A DNA stretch of 64,000 nucleotides from CAZROT01 sp964601895 (GTDB taxonomy: Bacteria > Pseudomonadota > Gammaproteobacteria > Enterobacterales > Enterobacteriaceae): the NCBI GenBank assembly GCA_964601895.1, contig CAZROT010000011.1, positions 4,460-68,459 on the forward strand. The letters run 5' to 3'. Both the position numbers and the translations under genes were made by a program. The notes under the pieces were generated by a model. The model worked only from the letters and a program-made list of their open reading frames with translations, was not told where the DNA came from and did not search any database. Positions 35,118 through 44,180 of the stretch are shown piece after piece. The first letter of the stretch is position 1. The number at the start of each line of letters is the position of its first letter.

Positions 35118-35440
35118 GGTCTTTTCTCTTACAATATAATATCTGCTGGCGTTAAGGGTAGTTAACACCAGACAATTTAAGACATAGTCAATGTGCGATA
35201 ATAGTAATAAACAATAATTAGTAGCACCATAAAATAACGGCCAATACACCATATCCCATAATCATGCTGTTGCTATGCAGCGCCAGCACGGTGCCAGGAT
35301 AGCCTGCCATTAAATAATACGGTTGTCGTACACTAGTTTGTGGCAATTGGATACAATCGATGAGGCACATAACCTATGATGCTTTTCATCATCATTCGTA
35401 AATTCAGTAAGATAGCTAATATTAAAGGGTTGAATTTATC

Positions 35441-36097
35441 ATGACACAGGATGAACATAAAAAAGCCGCTGCCCGGGCAGCGCTGGACTATATCAGACCA
35501 GGTAGCATTGTTGGTGTCGGCACAGGTTCAACGGTTGCGCATTTCATCGATGCACTCGCGTCAGTGAACTACCCTATTGAGGGAGTTGTTTCCAGCTCTG
35601 AAGCGTCCAGTGAAAAACTAAAACATATCGGTATTCAGCCACTTGACTGCAATGATGTGGATATACTGGATATCTATGTTGATGGCGCAGATGAAATTAA
35701 TGGCCAGATGCAAATGATCAAAGGAGGAGGAGCGGCTCTGACGCGCGAAAAAGTACTTGCTGCCATCGCCCGAAAATTTATCTGTATTATTGATGAATCC
35801 AAACAGGTTGATGTCCTCGGCAGGTTCCCGCTACCCGTTGAAGTCATCCCCATGGCACGTGCTTATGTCGCGCGTGAATTAATTAAGCTGGGTGGTTCGC
35901 CGCACTATCGACAAAATGTCCTCACCGATAACGGTAACCGTATCCTTGATGTGCACAATTTGAAAATTATCGATGCGATTGGGCTGGAAGACAGCATCAG
36001 CCGCATTCCCGGAGTAGTCACAGTAGGCCTGTTTGCCAGACGGGGTGCTGATGTGCTACTTGTGGGGACAGACCAGGGCGTACGTACCCTTACATAA
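35441..36097 (+). CDS. rpiA: ribose-5-phosphate isomerase A
   Basis: The 218-residue protein equals E. coli RpiA closely in length. It has VGVGTGSTVAHFIDAL at about 26-41, SSSEASSEKL near 52-61, DIYVDGADEINGQMQMIKGGGAALTREK near 79-106 and IIDESKQVDVLG near 116-127. It interconverts ribose-5-phosphate and ribulose-5-phosphate. rpiA-serA is the conserved enteric order; here a 143 bp mobile-looking element sits between them. Confidence 0.97.
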   Translation: MTQDEHKKAAARAALDYIRPGSIVGVGTGSTVAHFIDALASVNYPIEGVVSSSEASSEKLKHIGIQPLDCNDVDILDIYVDGADEINGQMQMIKGGGAALTREKVLAAIARKFICIIDESKQVDVLGRFPLPVEVIPMARAYVARELIKLGGSPHYRQNVLTDNGNRILDVHNLKIIDAIGLEDSISRIPGVVTVGLFARRGADVLLVGTDQGVRTLT

Positions 36098-36109
36098 CCT
36101 TTTCCCACC

Positions 36110-36252
36110 AGACCTCTTGCGACACTCGCTGAAGAGAAGCTGTGCGAGGATGAGCGGCACACAGAGCCGGAATGTACACGAAGTACATGAGGATTCGAGT
36201 ACCGCACCGACAACGCATTGATTCTCTCACAGTAGAGTGTCGAAAGAGGTCT
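36110..36252. mobile_element. MITE-like element with 18 bp terminal inverted repeats
   Basis: AGACCTCTTGCGACACTC at 36110-36127 and GAGTGTCGAAAGAGGTCT at 36235-36252 are inverse copies with 17 of 18 matches. The 107-base interior has a small central palindrome (ATGTAC...GTACAT) and no open frame. The element starts 13 bases after the rpiA stop and ends 20 bases before the serA start. This shape fits a miniature inverted-repeat transposable element mobilised by a transposase coded elsewhere. Confidence 0.75.
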
Positions 36253-36272
36253 ATTAATCATGAGGCCATAAC

Positions 36273-37514
36273 ATGACACGAGTTTCACTGGAGAAAGAGA
36301 AAATAAAATTCCTGTTACTGGAAGGTATTCACCAGAGTGCTGTTGACAGTCTGCACGCAGCCGGATATGACAACATTCACTGCCACAAAGGCGCACTGGA
36401 CAGTGCATCACTACAGGATGCCATCCAGGACGTTCATTTTATCGGCATTCGTTCACGTACGCAGCTGACACAGGAAATTTTTACGGCAGCCCGAAAGCTG
36501 GTCGCCGTGGGCTGTTTTTGCATTGGTACCAATCAGGTTGATTTAGTCACGGCAGCACAGCGTGGTATTCCGGTATTTAACGCTCCTTTCTCCAGTACAA
36601 GGTCAGTGGCAGAAATGGTATTAGGTGAATTGTTATTAATGTGTCGTGGTGTTCCGCTGGCAAATGCCCGCATGCATCAGGGTCAGTGGAATAAGCAGGT
36701 TGCGGGTGCCTGTGAAGCCAGAGGAAAAAAACTGGGAATCATTGGTTACGGACACATTGGCACCCAACTGGGTATTCTGGCGGAAAATATCGGTATGCAG
36801 GTTTTTTTTCACGATATTGAAATTAAGCTGCCTTTGGGAAATGCGCAGCAGTTAGCAAGCCTCGATGAATTACTCAGTGTGGCAGATGTTGTCAGTCTGC
36901 ACGTTCCCCAAACACCAGCCACCAGCAATATGATAGGCACAAAACAGCTGGCATTAATGAAACCCGGTGCACTGCTTATCAATGCATCACGAGGCAATGT
37001 GGTAGATATTGCTGCCCTGTGCGCTGCATTATCACGTCATCATCTGTCCGGCGCCGCACTCGATGTCTTCCCAGAAGAACCCGCCAGCAATCAGGATCCA
37101 TTTCATTCACCGTTGTGTGAATTTGACAATGTTCTGCTGACACCACACATTGGCGGTTCAACCCGGGAAGCGCAGGAAAATATTGGCGTGGAAGTAACGG
37201 GTAAGTTATTAAAGTATTGTGATAATGGCTCTACGCTGTCTGCCGTGAATTTCCCTGAAGTGTCGTTACCTGCCCATGGCCATGAAACGCGCCGGTTACT
37301 GCATATTCATGAGAATCGCCCCGGGATACTGACTGCCATTAACCAGGTCTTTGCACAACCCGGAATAAATATCGCCGCGCAATATCTGCAGACGTGCGCT
37401 GACATAGGTTATGTGGTAATTGATGTTGAAACGTCAGACAACTGTCATATTGAACAGGCATTACAGTTAATGAAAGACATACCGGGTACTGTACGTGCAC
37501 GCCTGCTTTACTAA
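36273..37514 (+). CDS. serA: D-3-phosphoglycerate dehydrogenase SerA
   Basis: The 413-residue protein (410 in E. coli) has the substrate domain with GIRSRTQLT near 68-76, AVGCFCIGTNQVDL near 85-98, the NAD domain with LGIIGYGHIGTQLG near 155-168, NASRGNVVDI near 237-246 and the catalytic His in LLTPHIGGSTREAQENIG near 288-305. A C-terminal ACT domain (HIHENRPGILTAINQVF) binds serine for feedback inhibition. It starts serine synthesis from 3-phosphoglycerate. Confidence 0.97.
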   Translation: MTRVSLEKEKIKFLLLEGIHQSAVDSLHAAGYDNIHCHKGALDSASLQDAIQDVHFIGIRSRTQLTQEIFTAARKLVAVGCFCIGTNQVDLVTAAQRGIPVFNAPFSSTRSVAEMVLGELLLMCRGVPLANARMHQGQWNKQVAGACEARGKKLGIIGYGHIGTQLGILAENIGMQVFFHDIEIKLPLGNAQQLASLDELLSVADVVSLHVPQTPATSNMIGTKQLALMKPGALLINASRGNVVDIAALCAALSRHHLSGAALDVFPEEPASNQDPFHSPLCEFDNVLLTPHIGGSTREAQENIGVEVTGKLLKYCDNGSTLSAVNFPEVSLPAHGHETRRLLHIHENRPGILTAINQVFAQPGINIAAQYLQTCADIGYVVIDVETSDNCHIEQALQLMKDIPGTVRARLLY

Positions 37515-37591
37515 AAGCTAACAGAGCCACCGCACACCCTAAGGTACTGAAAAATTTTGCAGGCAGGTGCTCTGTCAGGAACAACAGCGTG

Positions 37592-38560
37592 TTAACCACA
37601 TGACTGCAGTGGGCAGTGCGGCGGTTGCCGTGGAGGATCTATCTGAACGGTGATGTGATCGATGGTATAGCGCTCGCGTAATGTCCTGGACACCAGTTCG
37701 GGAAGCGTCAATGGATCTGTGCCTGCCGCAGGGATCACATGAATGGTTGCCACCCTGATATTATCAGCAAGGGTCCATACATGAAAATGCCCTACTTCTG
37801 CAATGCCAGACAGAGCAGCAATTTCTGACTCTGCAGCTTTGATATCAAGCCCCTTCGGCACGGCCTGCAACAGAATCGAGACAGATTCTGTAATAAGCCC
37901 CCATGTGGAACGAATGACCAGCACAGCAACCAGCACGGAAAGAATAGGGTCGAGTATCATCCAGCCTGTCAGCATGATGCCCACGGCAGCGATGATAGCG
38001 CCGACAGAGCCGAGTAAGTCACCAATAACATGCAGCAACGCGCCACGCAGGTTGCCATCCCCCAGATGGCCTCGCCAGAGAACAAAAGCACCTGTGATAT
38101 TGACAAAAAGTCCGATGATGGCAACAAGCAGCATAGGGCCTGCAAGAATTTCTGCAGGTGCGCGCAGGCGCTCAATGGCTTCCCAGATAATCCAGACAAC
38201 CAGTAGCATCAGGGCGGCACCATTCGCCAGAGCCGCCAGAACACGTACCCGGTGAAATCCGTAAGTCCGCATCGCATCGGGAGCACGTGCGGCAATGCGG
38301 TAGGCAACCAAGGCAAGCAACAGTGCTGTTGCATCTGATACCATGTGTCCGGCATCCGCAATAAGTGCCAGTGAGCCGGATAACCAGCCTCCGACAGCCT
38401 GAACAGCCGCATAACCTGCCGTCATCAGAAAAACGACACGAATGCGTTTTTCATTAGCTGCCGTGACTGCAGGCGCATGATGATGACCAGCATGGCCATG
38501 GGCATGATGATGGTCTGCGTGTGCATGATGATGTCCGTGATGTGATGCTGAATTGTTCAT
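37592..38560 (-). CDS. zitB: CDF-family zinc exporter ZitB-like
   Basis: The 322-residue protein begins with a His-rich stretch (about 13 His in residues 7-28), then has six membrane helices with the metal pairs IADAGHMVSDATAL at about 67-80 and LLHVIGDLLGSVGA at about 174-187 (HxxxD). A full cytoplasmic domain follows, with GHFHVWTLADN near 256-266 and HITVQIDPP near 300-308. It should export zinc in exchange for protons. GGGGAG lies seven bases before the ATG. It lies downstream of copA-cueR on the same strand, giving a small metal-tolerance block. Confidence 0.92.
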   Translation of the reverse strand: MNNSASHHGHHHAHADHHHAHGHAGHHHAPAVTAANEKRIRVVFLMTAGYAAVQAVGGWLSGSLALIADAGHMVSDATALLLALVAYRIAARAPDAMRTYGFHRVRVLAALANGAALMLLVVWIIWEAIERLRAPAEILAGPMLLVAIIGLFVNITGAFVLWRGHLGDGNLRGALLHVIGDLLGSVGAIIAAVGIMLTGWMILDPILSVLVAVLVIRSTWGLITESVSILLQAVPKGLDIKAAESEIAALSGIAEVGHFHVWTLADNIRVATIHVIPAAGTDPLTLPELVSRTLRERYTIDHITVQIDPPRQPPHCPLQSCG

Positions 38561-38591
38561 GAATATGCTCCCCGTGATATTTTTTTCACAT

Positions 38592-38616
38592 TATACCCTT
38601 CGTCTTCCAGGCTGCA
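38592..38616 (-). repeat. terminal fragment of an ERIC-like repeat
   Basis: TATACCCTTCGTCTTCCAGG followed by CTGCA matches the end of the three full ERIC-like copies (51681 onwards has TATACCCTTCGTCTTTCAAA). The similarity then stops, so only about 25 bases of the unit remain between zitB and cueR. Confidence 0.5.
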
Positions 38617-38651
38617 TGGATGAATATCTGTGATGTTCGCCAGTGGCTGTC

Positions 38652-39098
38652 TCAGGTATGTTCCCCCGGCTCACCAAAGCGTCTGGCACTGGGCACAACA
38701 TGAAACGCCGTACCAGTTTCCAGATCAGCAAGAATAGGACAATCGGGCCGTTCATCACCGGCACAGGAGTTTATCAGCGTATTGAGCGTACCCACCATAG
38801 CGGCCAGTTCGCTGATTTTCTGCTGCAGACTGGCAATGTGGTCAAGGGCAATGCGTTTAACATCAACGCTTTGTCTGGCATTCTTCTGCCAGAGTGCCAG
38901 CAGCTCTCTAATATCATTTACACTGAAACCCAACGAGCGTGCACTGCGAATGAATTTCAGAGTATGAACGTCCCTGTCAGACCACATACGATAACCAGAC
39001 TGAGTGCGAGAGGCTACTCTGATAAGCCCGATACGTTCGTAGTAACGGATCATTTTAGCTGATACACCAGAAGTTTTAGCAGCTGCACCGATATTCAC
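38652..39098 (-). CDS. cueR: copper-responsive MerR-family regulator CueR
   Basis: The 148-residue protein has an N-terminal MerR helix-turn-helix (MNIGAAAKTSGVSAKMIRYYERIGL) and a long dimerisation helix. The metal loop is SCAGDERPDCPI with Cys112 and Cys120, the E. coli CueR spacing, and residue 77 is Ser, the residue that separates Cu(I)/Ag(I)/Au(I) sensors from divalent-metal sensors in this family. It lies 65 bases after copA and should activate the 19 bp-spaced promoter upstream of copA. The C-terminus is longer than usual and lacks the CCHH tail. Confidence 0.93.
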   Translation of the reverse strand: MNIGAAAKTSGVSAKMIRYYERIGLIRVASRTQSGYRMWSDRDVHTLKFIRSARSLGFSVNDIRELLALWQKNARQSVDVKRIALDHIASLQQKISELAAMVGTLNTLINSCAGDERPDCPILADLETGTAFHVVPSARRFGEPGEHT

Positions 39099-39163
39099 CC
39101 TGTCTCTCCTGTATTATGTACTCTGTGTTGTTGCACGGGTAATGACAATCCATAGTTAGTTTT

Positions 39164-41461
39164 TTATCTTAAACCTGCTGGAATGTCATTGCCCAAATAA
39201 GCACGGAAATTTCTCAGACGCAGCGCGTTACACAATACAAACACCGAAGACAGTGCCATTGCGCCTGCACAAAACAGAGGGGATAACAGCAATCCACTGA
39301 CAGGATAAAGCACACCTGCCGCTAGCGGAATCAGTAGCGTATTGTAAGCAAATGCCCAAAACAGGTTCTGATGTATGTTGCGCATAGTTGCTCTGGACAA
39401 CGCGATAGCCGTCAATACGCCATTGAGGCTGGCGGACATCAATACCACATCTGCCGCTTCGATAGCAATATCAGTCCCTGTCCCAATGGCAATACCAATA
39501 TCAGCCGTGGCAAGTGCAGGAGTATCATTAATACCGTCCCCAACATAGGCAAGGCGCCCATATTCATGTTGCAGGCGCTTTACCGCATCAGCTTTACCTT
39601 CAGGTAATACTTCGGCAAGAACGTTGTCGATACTGAGCTTACGTGCAATAGCCTCTACAGCACATCGGCTATCACCGCTTATCATGGCGATTTTTATACC
39701 TGCAGCATGTAATGCTTTGATGGCTTCTGGGGTGGATTCCTTAATGGGATCAGCAACAGCGGCTATCGCCGCAATCTGTCCGTCTATCGCAACATACAAC
39801 GGTGTCTTGCCTTCATTACCCAGCGCACGAGTAATATGAGTGAAAGGGGCAGGATAGAGACCCAGTCTGCTGATATAGCGCTCAGCACCAATGTCGATTT
39901 GCACACCCATCACTCTGGCACTAACGCCATATCCTGTCACTGAGGCGAAATTTTCAACCTGTGGTAGCACCAGTTTTTCTGATTGTGCAACCTCGACAAA
40001 CGCACGCGCGACGGGATGTTCAGACAACATTTCAACCGCAGCTACTCTGGCCAGCACATCGGCACGCTCAAAACCAGTAGTCACATTGAAATCGGTCAGC
40101 ACCGGACGCCCCTGTGTCAGCGTTCCGGTTTTGTCAAAGGCGATAACACGCACGTCATTCAGCAGCTGCAGCGCCTGACCCTGACGAAATAATATGCCCA
40201 TTGCTGCACCACGCCCTGTTCCAACCATAATCGAAGCAGGTGTTGCCAGCCCCATGGCACAGGGGCAGGCCACAATAAGCACAGCAATCGCATTAGTCAG
40301 CCCGAAGATCAGTGCTGGCGGCGGACCAAACATGAATCCTGCCAGAAATGTCAGGGCCGCCACGACGAACACAGCGGGCACAAACCACAGGACTATCCTG
40401 TCCACTATAGCCTGAACAGGTAGCCTGGCCCCCTGGGCCTGCTCGACCATACAAACTATTCTGGCCAGCACACTGGCGTTACCTGTCGCTATTGCCCTGA
40501 TGCCAAGTGCCCCAGTTTGATTAAGCGTCGCACCGATGACCCGATCACCCTGGTTTTTTTTCACAGGCACCGGCTCTCCAGTGAGCATGGATTCATCAAC
40601 ATAACTTTCTCCGTCAATCACGTCACCATCAACAGGGATACGCTCTCCCGGGCGAATGTCGATGATGTCACCCGGCAGCACGGTGGCGATGGGAATATCA
40701 ATAATCTGTTGATTACGTCGCACTCTGGCTGATTTTGCCTGCATACCGATAAGACGCCTGATGGCTTCTGATGTACGTCCTTTTGCCTTTATCTCCAGCC
40801 AGCGGCCAGACAGGGTGAGTGTCACGATGACTGACGCTGCTTCAAAATAAACCACAACGGTATCGCGCAACAGCAACCATGGCCAGAAGGTTGCAATCAC
40901 AGAAAAACCCCATGCAGCAAGCGTACCTGTTGCCACGAGAGAGTTCATATCAGGAGCACCTCGCCAGAGCGCCAGTAATCCTTTTTGGTAAAATCGTCTG
41001 CCAGCAAAGAGCAGAACAAGGGTCGTCAGTACACACTGAATCAGCCAGCTCGTTTGTATACTCATGGTACGCATGATGAATTCATGCATACCGGGAATCA
41101 GATGTGATCCCATTTCAAGTACAAATACAGGGATGGTCAGCAGCGCAGAAAGTATCAGGTAGCGACGCAGTGCGCTGATTTCCTCCGCACGGCGTTTATC
41201 AAAGCCACCGTCAGTGACAGTATCTGCATACATTATTCTGGCATGGTAGCCCGTGTTTTTTATCGCATTAATCAGGGTATGGGCATCCAGAGACGCTATG
41301 GTAACTATCCGAGCACGCTCGGTAGCAAAGTTAACCGAAGCAGACTGCACTCCCGCTACCGCGTTAAGGGCCTGTTCGAGGCGACCCGTGCAGGAAGCAC
41401 AGGTCATTCCTTCAATGGATAACAGGAAATTTTTCTGACTTTTCTGTAACGATGAAGGCAT
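39164..41461 (-). CDS. copA: copper-exporting P1B-type ATPase CopA
   Basis: The 765-residue protein has one N-terminal heavy-metal domain (MTCASC, Cys21 and Cys24) where E. coli has two. It then shows eight membrane helices, TGEPVPV, the transmembrane CPC site in VACPCAMGLATPA, the phosphorylation motif FDKTGTLTQG, SEHPVARAF (HP motif) and GDGINDTPALATADIGIAIG. It exports Cu(I) from the cytoplasm. A CueR-type promoter lies upstream and cueR follows downstream. Confidence 0.96.
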   Translation of the reverse strand: MPSSLQKSQKNFLLSIEGMTCASCTGRLEQALNAVAGVQSASVNFATERARIVTIASLDAHTLINAIKNTGYHARIMYADTVTDGGFDKRRAEEISALRRYLILSALLTIPVFVLEMGSHLIPGMHEFIMRTMSIQTSWLIQCVLTTLVLLFAGRRFYQKGLLALWRGAPDMNSLVATGTLAAWGFSVIATFWPWLLLRDTVVVYFEAASVIVTLTLSGRWLEIKAKGRTSEAIRRLIGMQAKSARVRRNQQIIDIPIATVLPGDIIDIRPGERIPVDGDVIDGESYVDESMLTGEPVPVKKNQGDRVIGATLNQTGALGIRAIATGNASVLARIVCMVEQAQGARLPVQAIVDRIVLWFVPAVFVVAALTFLAGFMFGPPPALIFGLTNAIAVLIVACPCAMGLATPASIMVGTGRGAAMGILFRQGQALQLLNDVRVIAFDKTGTLTQGRPVLTDFNVTTGFERADVLARVAAVEMLSEHPVARAFVEVAQSEKLVLPQVENFASVTGYGVSARVMGVQIDIGAERYISRLGLYPAPFTHITRALGNEGKTPLYVAIDGQIAAIAAVADPIKESTPEAIKALHAAGIKIAMISGDSRCAVEAIARKLSIDNVLAEVLPEGKADAVKRLQHEYGRLAYVGDGINDTPALATADIGIAIGTGTDIAIEAADVVLMSASLNGVLTAIALSRATMRNIHQNLFWAFAYNTLLIPLAAGVLYPVSGLLLSPLFCAGAMALSSVFVLCNALRLRNFRAYLGNDIPAGLR

Positions 41462-41496
41462 GACTGTTTTCCTGAAAATAGCGGTATTCAGGTAAC

Positions 41497-41527
41497 AGGC
41501 TAAAGATTACTATCATGGGAATGTCAA
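41497..41527 (-). promoter_or_regulatory. MerR-type copA promoter with 19 bp spacer
   Basis: Read on the minus strand, TTGACA (41527-41522) and TAGCCT (41502-41497) are separated by exactly 19 bases, the lengthened spacer of MerR-family promoters. The region TTGACATTCCC resembles the E. coli copA promoter TTGACCTTCCCC; the right half of the dyad is degenerate. CueR with Cu(I) should twist this promoter into activity. Confidence 0.75.
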
Positions 41528-41764
41528 GATGCTAATGGTAAACAGACACCCGTAATCTAAGACCATCAGCCTGCAGGACTGAATTCTGCTCATCAGTAGT
41601 GATTTTTTTAAATAAATCATAATCAATTGTAATAAATTTTAACTATATAAATAAATTATATATAAAATTCATTTATATAATTTAATTCAATACATATAAT
41701 GATAAAAGATATAGGGTACAAAACCTCATGTTTTTGTTGTGACACAATATTGAAAGGAAAGATC

Positions 41765-42505
41765 ATGAAAAAAACGCTCCTTGCAGTAATAATGACGTCT
41801 GCTGTTTTGCTGGCACCAGTCACTGGTACACTAGCCGCAATTGATAAAGATTTTAATAAAAAGTTTGATGAACTTTATAATCAGCTCAGAAATAGCGGAG
41901 GGAGTCTTGCTGAGAGTGACAATAAACAGTTTACTGATTTCTATAATAAGCTGGGGGAAGCTCAAAAATCACATTTTGAGTTTTATTACGATAGTGTACA
42001 GGGCTGGATTACCATCAAGGCGGCCGTTTTCAATCTGAAAAAAGCCAACGATACACTGAAAAATGCAACAGGCGCATCGTTGAAGCCCGCGCTGGAAAAT
42101 TTTATTGTCTCCTATAACGGATTTAAAGAAGTGCAAATTGCGCTCACCAGATTGGGTAGTGGCGACGACTTCGGCGGCCCGTTAATAGGTAATCCTACGC
42201 TGATGCAGATAGAAAGGCAGTTAAGAGACAGTCTGCTCACAACAACAATCACACCAGGAACTATCAACTCACTGGGCCAGCTTGGCATAACTCTCAGTGT
42301 AAAAGGCAAGTATGATGTTGATCAGAACAAATTGAGCGCTGTCGTCAGTAAAGAAGCCAAGCAAATCGTAAGCTTTTTAAGGGGCGATGGACAGAGTACA
42401 GGTGTAACCACAAAAATGGGTCTGGCAGTGGATAATGCCCTGAGGAAGGATGGTCTGATTGACAGCGCCATCCGTGAACTGAATGATGAAGTACAGGCGA
42501 TGTAA
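41765..42505 (+). CDS. FliD-like stand-alone protein C with signal peptide
   Basis: AAGGA is six to seven bases before the ATG at 41765, and the protein then begins MKKTLLAVIMTSAVLLAPVT, a typical Sec signal peptide with cleavage near LAAID; the frame is open upstream but without merit. The mature part of about 220 residues has the same FliD-like order as proteins A and B: a helical region at about 85-105, ALENFIVSYNGF at 109-120, GPLIGNPTLMQIERQLRDSL at 138-157, NSLGQLGITLSV at 168-179 and KQIVSFLRGDGQSTGVTTK at 199-217. Flagellar FliD has no Sec leader, so this copy must go to the periplasm or beyond by another path. Function unknown. It follows copA divergently across an AT-rich spacer of 300 bases. 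Confidence 0.75.
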   Translation: MKKTLLAVIMTSAVLLAPVTGTLAAIDKDFNKKFDELYNQLRNSGGSLAESDNKQFTDFYNKLGEAQKSHFEFYYDSVQGWITIKAAVFNLKKANDTLKNATGASLKPALENFIVSYNGFKEVQIALTRLGSGDDFGGPLIGNPTLMQIERQLRDSLLTTTITPGTINSLGQLGITLSVKGKYDVDQNKLSAVVSKEAKQIVSFLRGDGQSTGVTTKMGLAVDNALRKDGLIDSAIRELNDEVQAM

Positions 42506-42612
42506 CAGCAGTAATCGATAGCCGTTCATGGGAACAAGCCGGCGACCGCCTTGATACAGATACCTGGGCAGCCGGTTTTTTCTTGCCGCAGGCGATTGAA
42601 GGAAATGGTGTT

Positions 42613-43430
42613 TTACAGGCGCCGGCGAATGGGTTCAAACTCTTTGCTGGCAGCATAATGAACGGGGTCAGGTAAGTTATTTTCCTGCGCCTGCCAATAT
42701 TGCCACGGAATTTTCTTTTTACCCATTTCGTAATTCATACCATTCCAGCTGTCCTCTTCACCGGCAACCATGCGGTTCGGTGGCAGCACATGGGTTTTCG
42801 CCCAGAGCACCACCCCATGCAAATAGCGGTTAATACGCTGTGCATCCCAGTATTCCTTACGGCCGGCATAATGTACTACACCCGGCCATGTATAGGGTTT
42901 AGCACATCGCAGATTAGGCTCACCTGTTACCTCCCAAGGCTCATACATATGAAAGCTGTAAAGTACATATCTGTCATAAGGGATGCAGGCCAGTATCCAA
43001 ATGCATCCAGAGCGGCATACCAGCCAGCATCAACCATAACCGGGGGTATCAGGATAGACTGTTCTTATCGCGGTAATTATCTCCTGATAAAATGCGCGCA
43101 GGTAGCGAGAGCCGCCCTGTTGTTCGCGGTACCACCGCTGCATCGTCTCCTGAGAGGCATGTTCAGGAAGCCCACCTTCTTTCTCAGGAGCAGGTTCATT
43201 AATAATGTTATAAGCGGCAATTGCGGGATGATTTTTTAATTCAGTCGCCAGAAAAGCGCCGCTGTCTGCCAGTTTTTTCGGTCCTGCCACAAACGAGAAT
43301 CAAATTGATTGCCATTGTTCTGTGACCAGCGCAGGCAGGGCAATGACAGCGGAGCAATCACCACTTTCAGACCTGCTTTCTCTGCACGGGAAATTGTCGC
43401 TGTTAATTCAGGTAACCGTTAATCATGCCA
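42613..43430 (-). pseudogene. GH5-family cellulase-like gene with several lesions
   Basis: Reading leftwards, pieces in changing frames give AEKAGLKVVIAPLSLPC, NQFDSRLWQD, LADSGAFLATELKNHPAIAAYNIINEPAPE (with the INEP acid/base motif of GH5), MVDAGWYAALDAFGYWPA, SFHMYEPWEV, and EDSWNGMNYEMG with IPWQYWQAQ. The order is that of a glycoside hydrolase family 5 protein. I count shifts near 43277 (A-run), 43035, 42985, and a deletion between VAGE and EDSWNG; the N-terminus is also missing. It is not functional. The 5' end overlaps the GNAT gene's stop. Confidence 0.8.
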
Positions 43431-43857
43431 TTTTTTTCTTAAAGACAACTGCCTTCAGACTCCAGCCTTGATGTTCATAAAACTGTTTACCCAATTCATT
43501 TTCAATTCCCGTACACAGACGCAATCCTGTACACTCCAGCTCTTTTGCAACCTGCTCAGCATACTGTAAAAGTTTTTTCCCAAATCCCCGGGAGCGCTGA
43601 AATTCACTGGAAACCAGATCGTCAATGTAGAGATGCTTGCCGTGAACATAGTCGTGCAAAATCCGATATCCCATGACCGCAACGACCTGATTTTCATCTT
43701 CAATTGCAACAATCTCATACCCTTGCGTAGCATGTGCCTGTTTATAGATAGCCATGTAATCTGAAAAAGATAACGCTTTTCGCAGTTCTTTCATCACTGG
43801 GTAAAATCGTGCTAAATCATCGGGAGTTCTTGCTATGGTTAATTGATAGTTTTTCAT
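43423..43857 (-). CDS. GNAT-family N-acetyltransferase
   Basis: I use the ATG at 43857 (MKNYQLTIARTPDD), five bases after AAGGA, rather than the in-frame ATG 15 bases upstream. The 144-residue protein has the GNAT core: VVAVMGYRI near 56-64, LYIDDLVSSEFQRSRGFGKKLLQYAE near 71-96 with the acetyl-CoA loop (Q/RxxGxG-like RSRGFG), LCTGIENELGKQFYEHQGW near 113-131. Substrate is unknown. It is divergent from mtlA; no operon partner remains, because the GH5 gene downstream is broken. Confidence 0.87.
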   Translation of the reverse strand: MKNYQLTIARTPDDLARFYPVMKELRKALSFSDYMAIYKQAHATQGYEIVAIEDENQVVAVMGYRILHDYVHGKHLYIDDLVSSEFQRSRGFGKKLLQYAEQVAKELECTGLRLCTGIENELGKQFYEHQGWSLKAVVFKKKMA

Positions 43858-44056
43858 GTTTCCTTTTCTCATTAATTCCTGCCGTCTTTCCAGGCATAAC
43901 GCGCCTCCTGAACATCGCTTCTGTACTACACTGTTATTGAATCAGCTTTTTTCGCATGAAGTTTTTCATCTGGAGCATTACGCTCTCCTGAAACAATCAT
44001 GCCCAGCGTGACAACCAATGACACACCACAGTCTGATGGACCAGACAACAACAAAT

Positions 44057-44072
44057 TGTGACAAATATCACA
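44057..44072 (+). promoter_or_regulatory. CRP-binding site upstream of mtlA
   Basis: TGTGA-CAAATA-TCACA at 44057-44072 is a perfect CRP consensus with flanking AT (TTGTGA...TCACAA). It lies 109 bases before the mtlA start. The E. coli mtl operon has several CRP sites; here I see this one clearly. The region 43858-44180 otherwise holds the two divergent promoters and no gene. Confidence 0.88.
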
Positions 44073-44180
44073 ATTCAGCATGGCACTAGATTAACTACAG
44101 GGTCCATTATGCACGCAGCATCAGCGACGACTGGATAGTGGCAACAAGGTTAGCAGTACCTGACAACAGAGGGATGTTAT

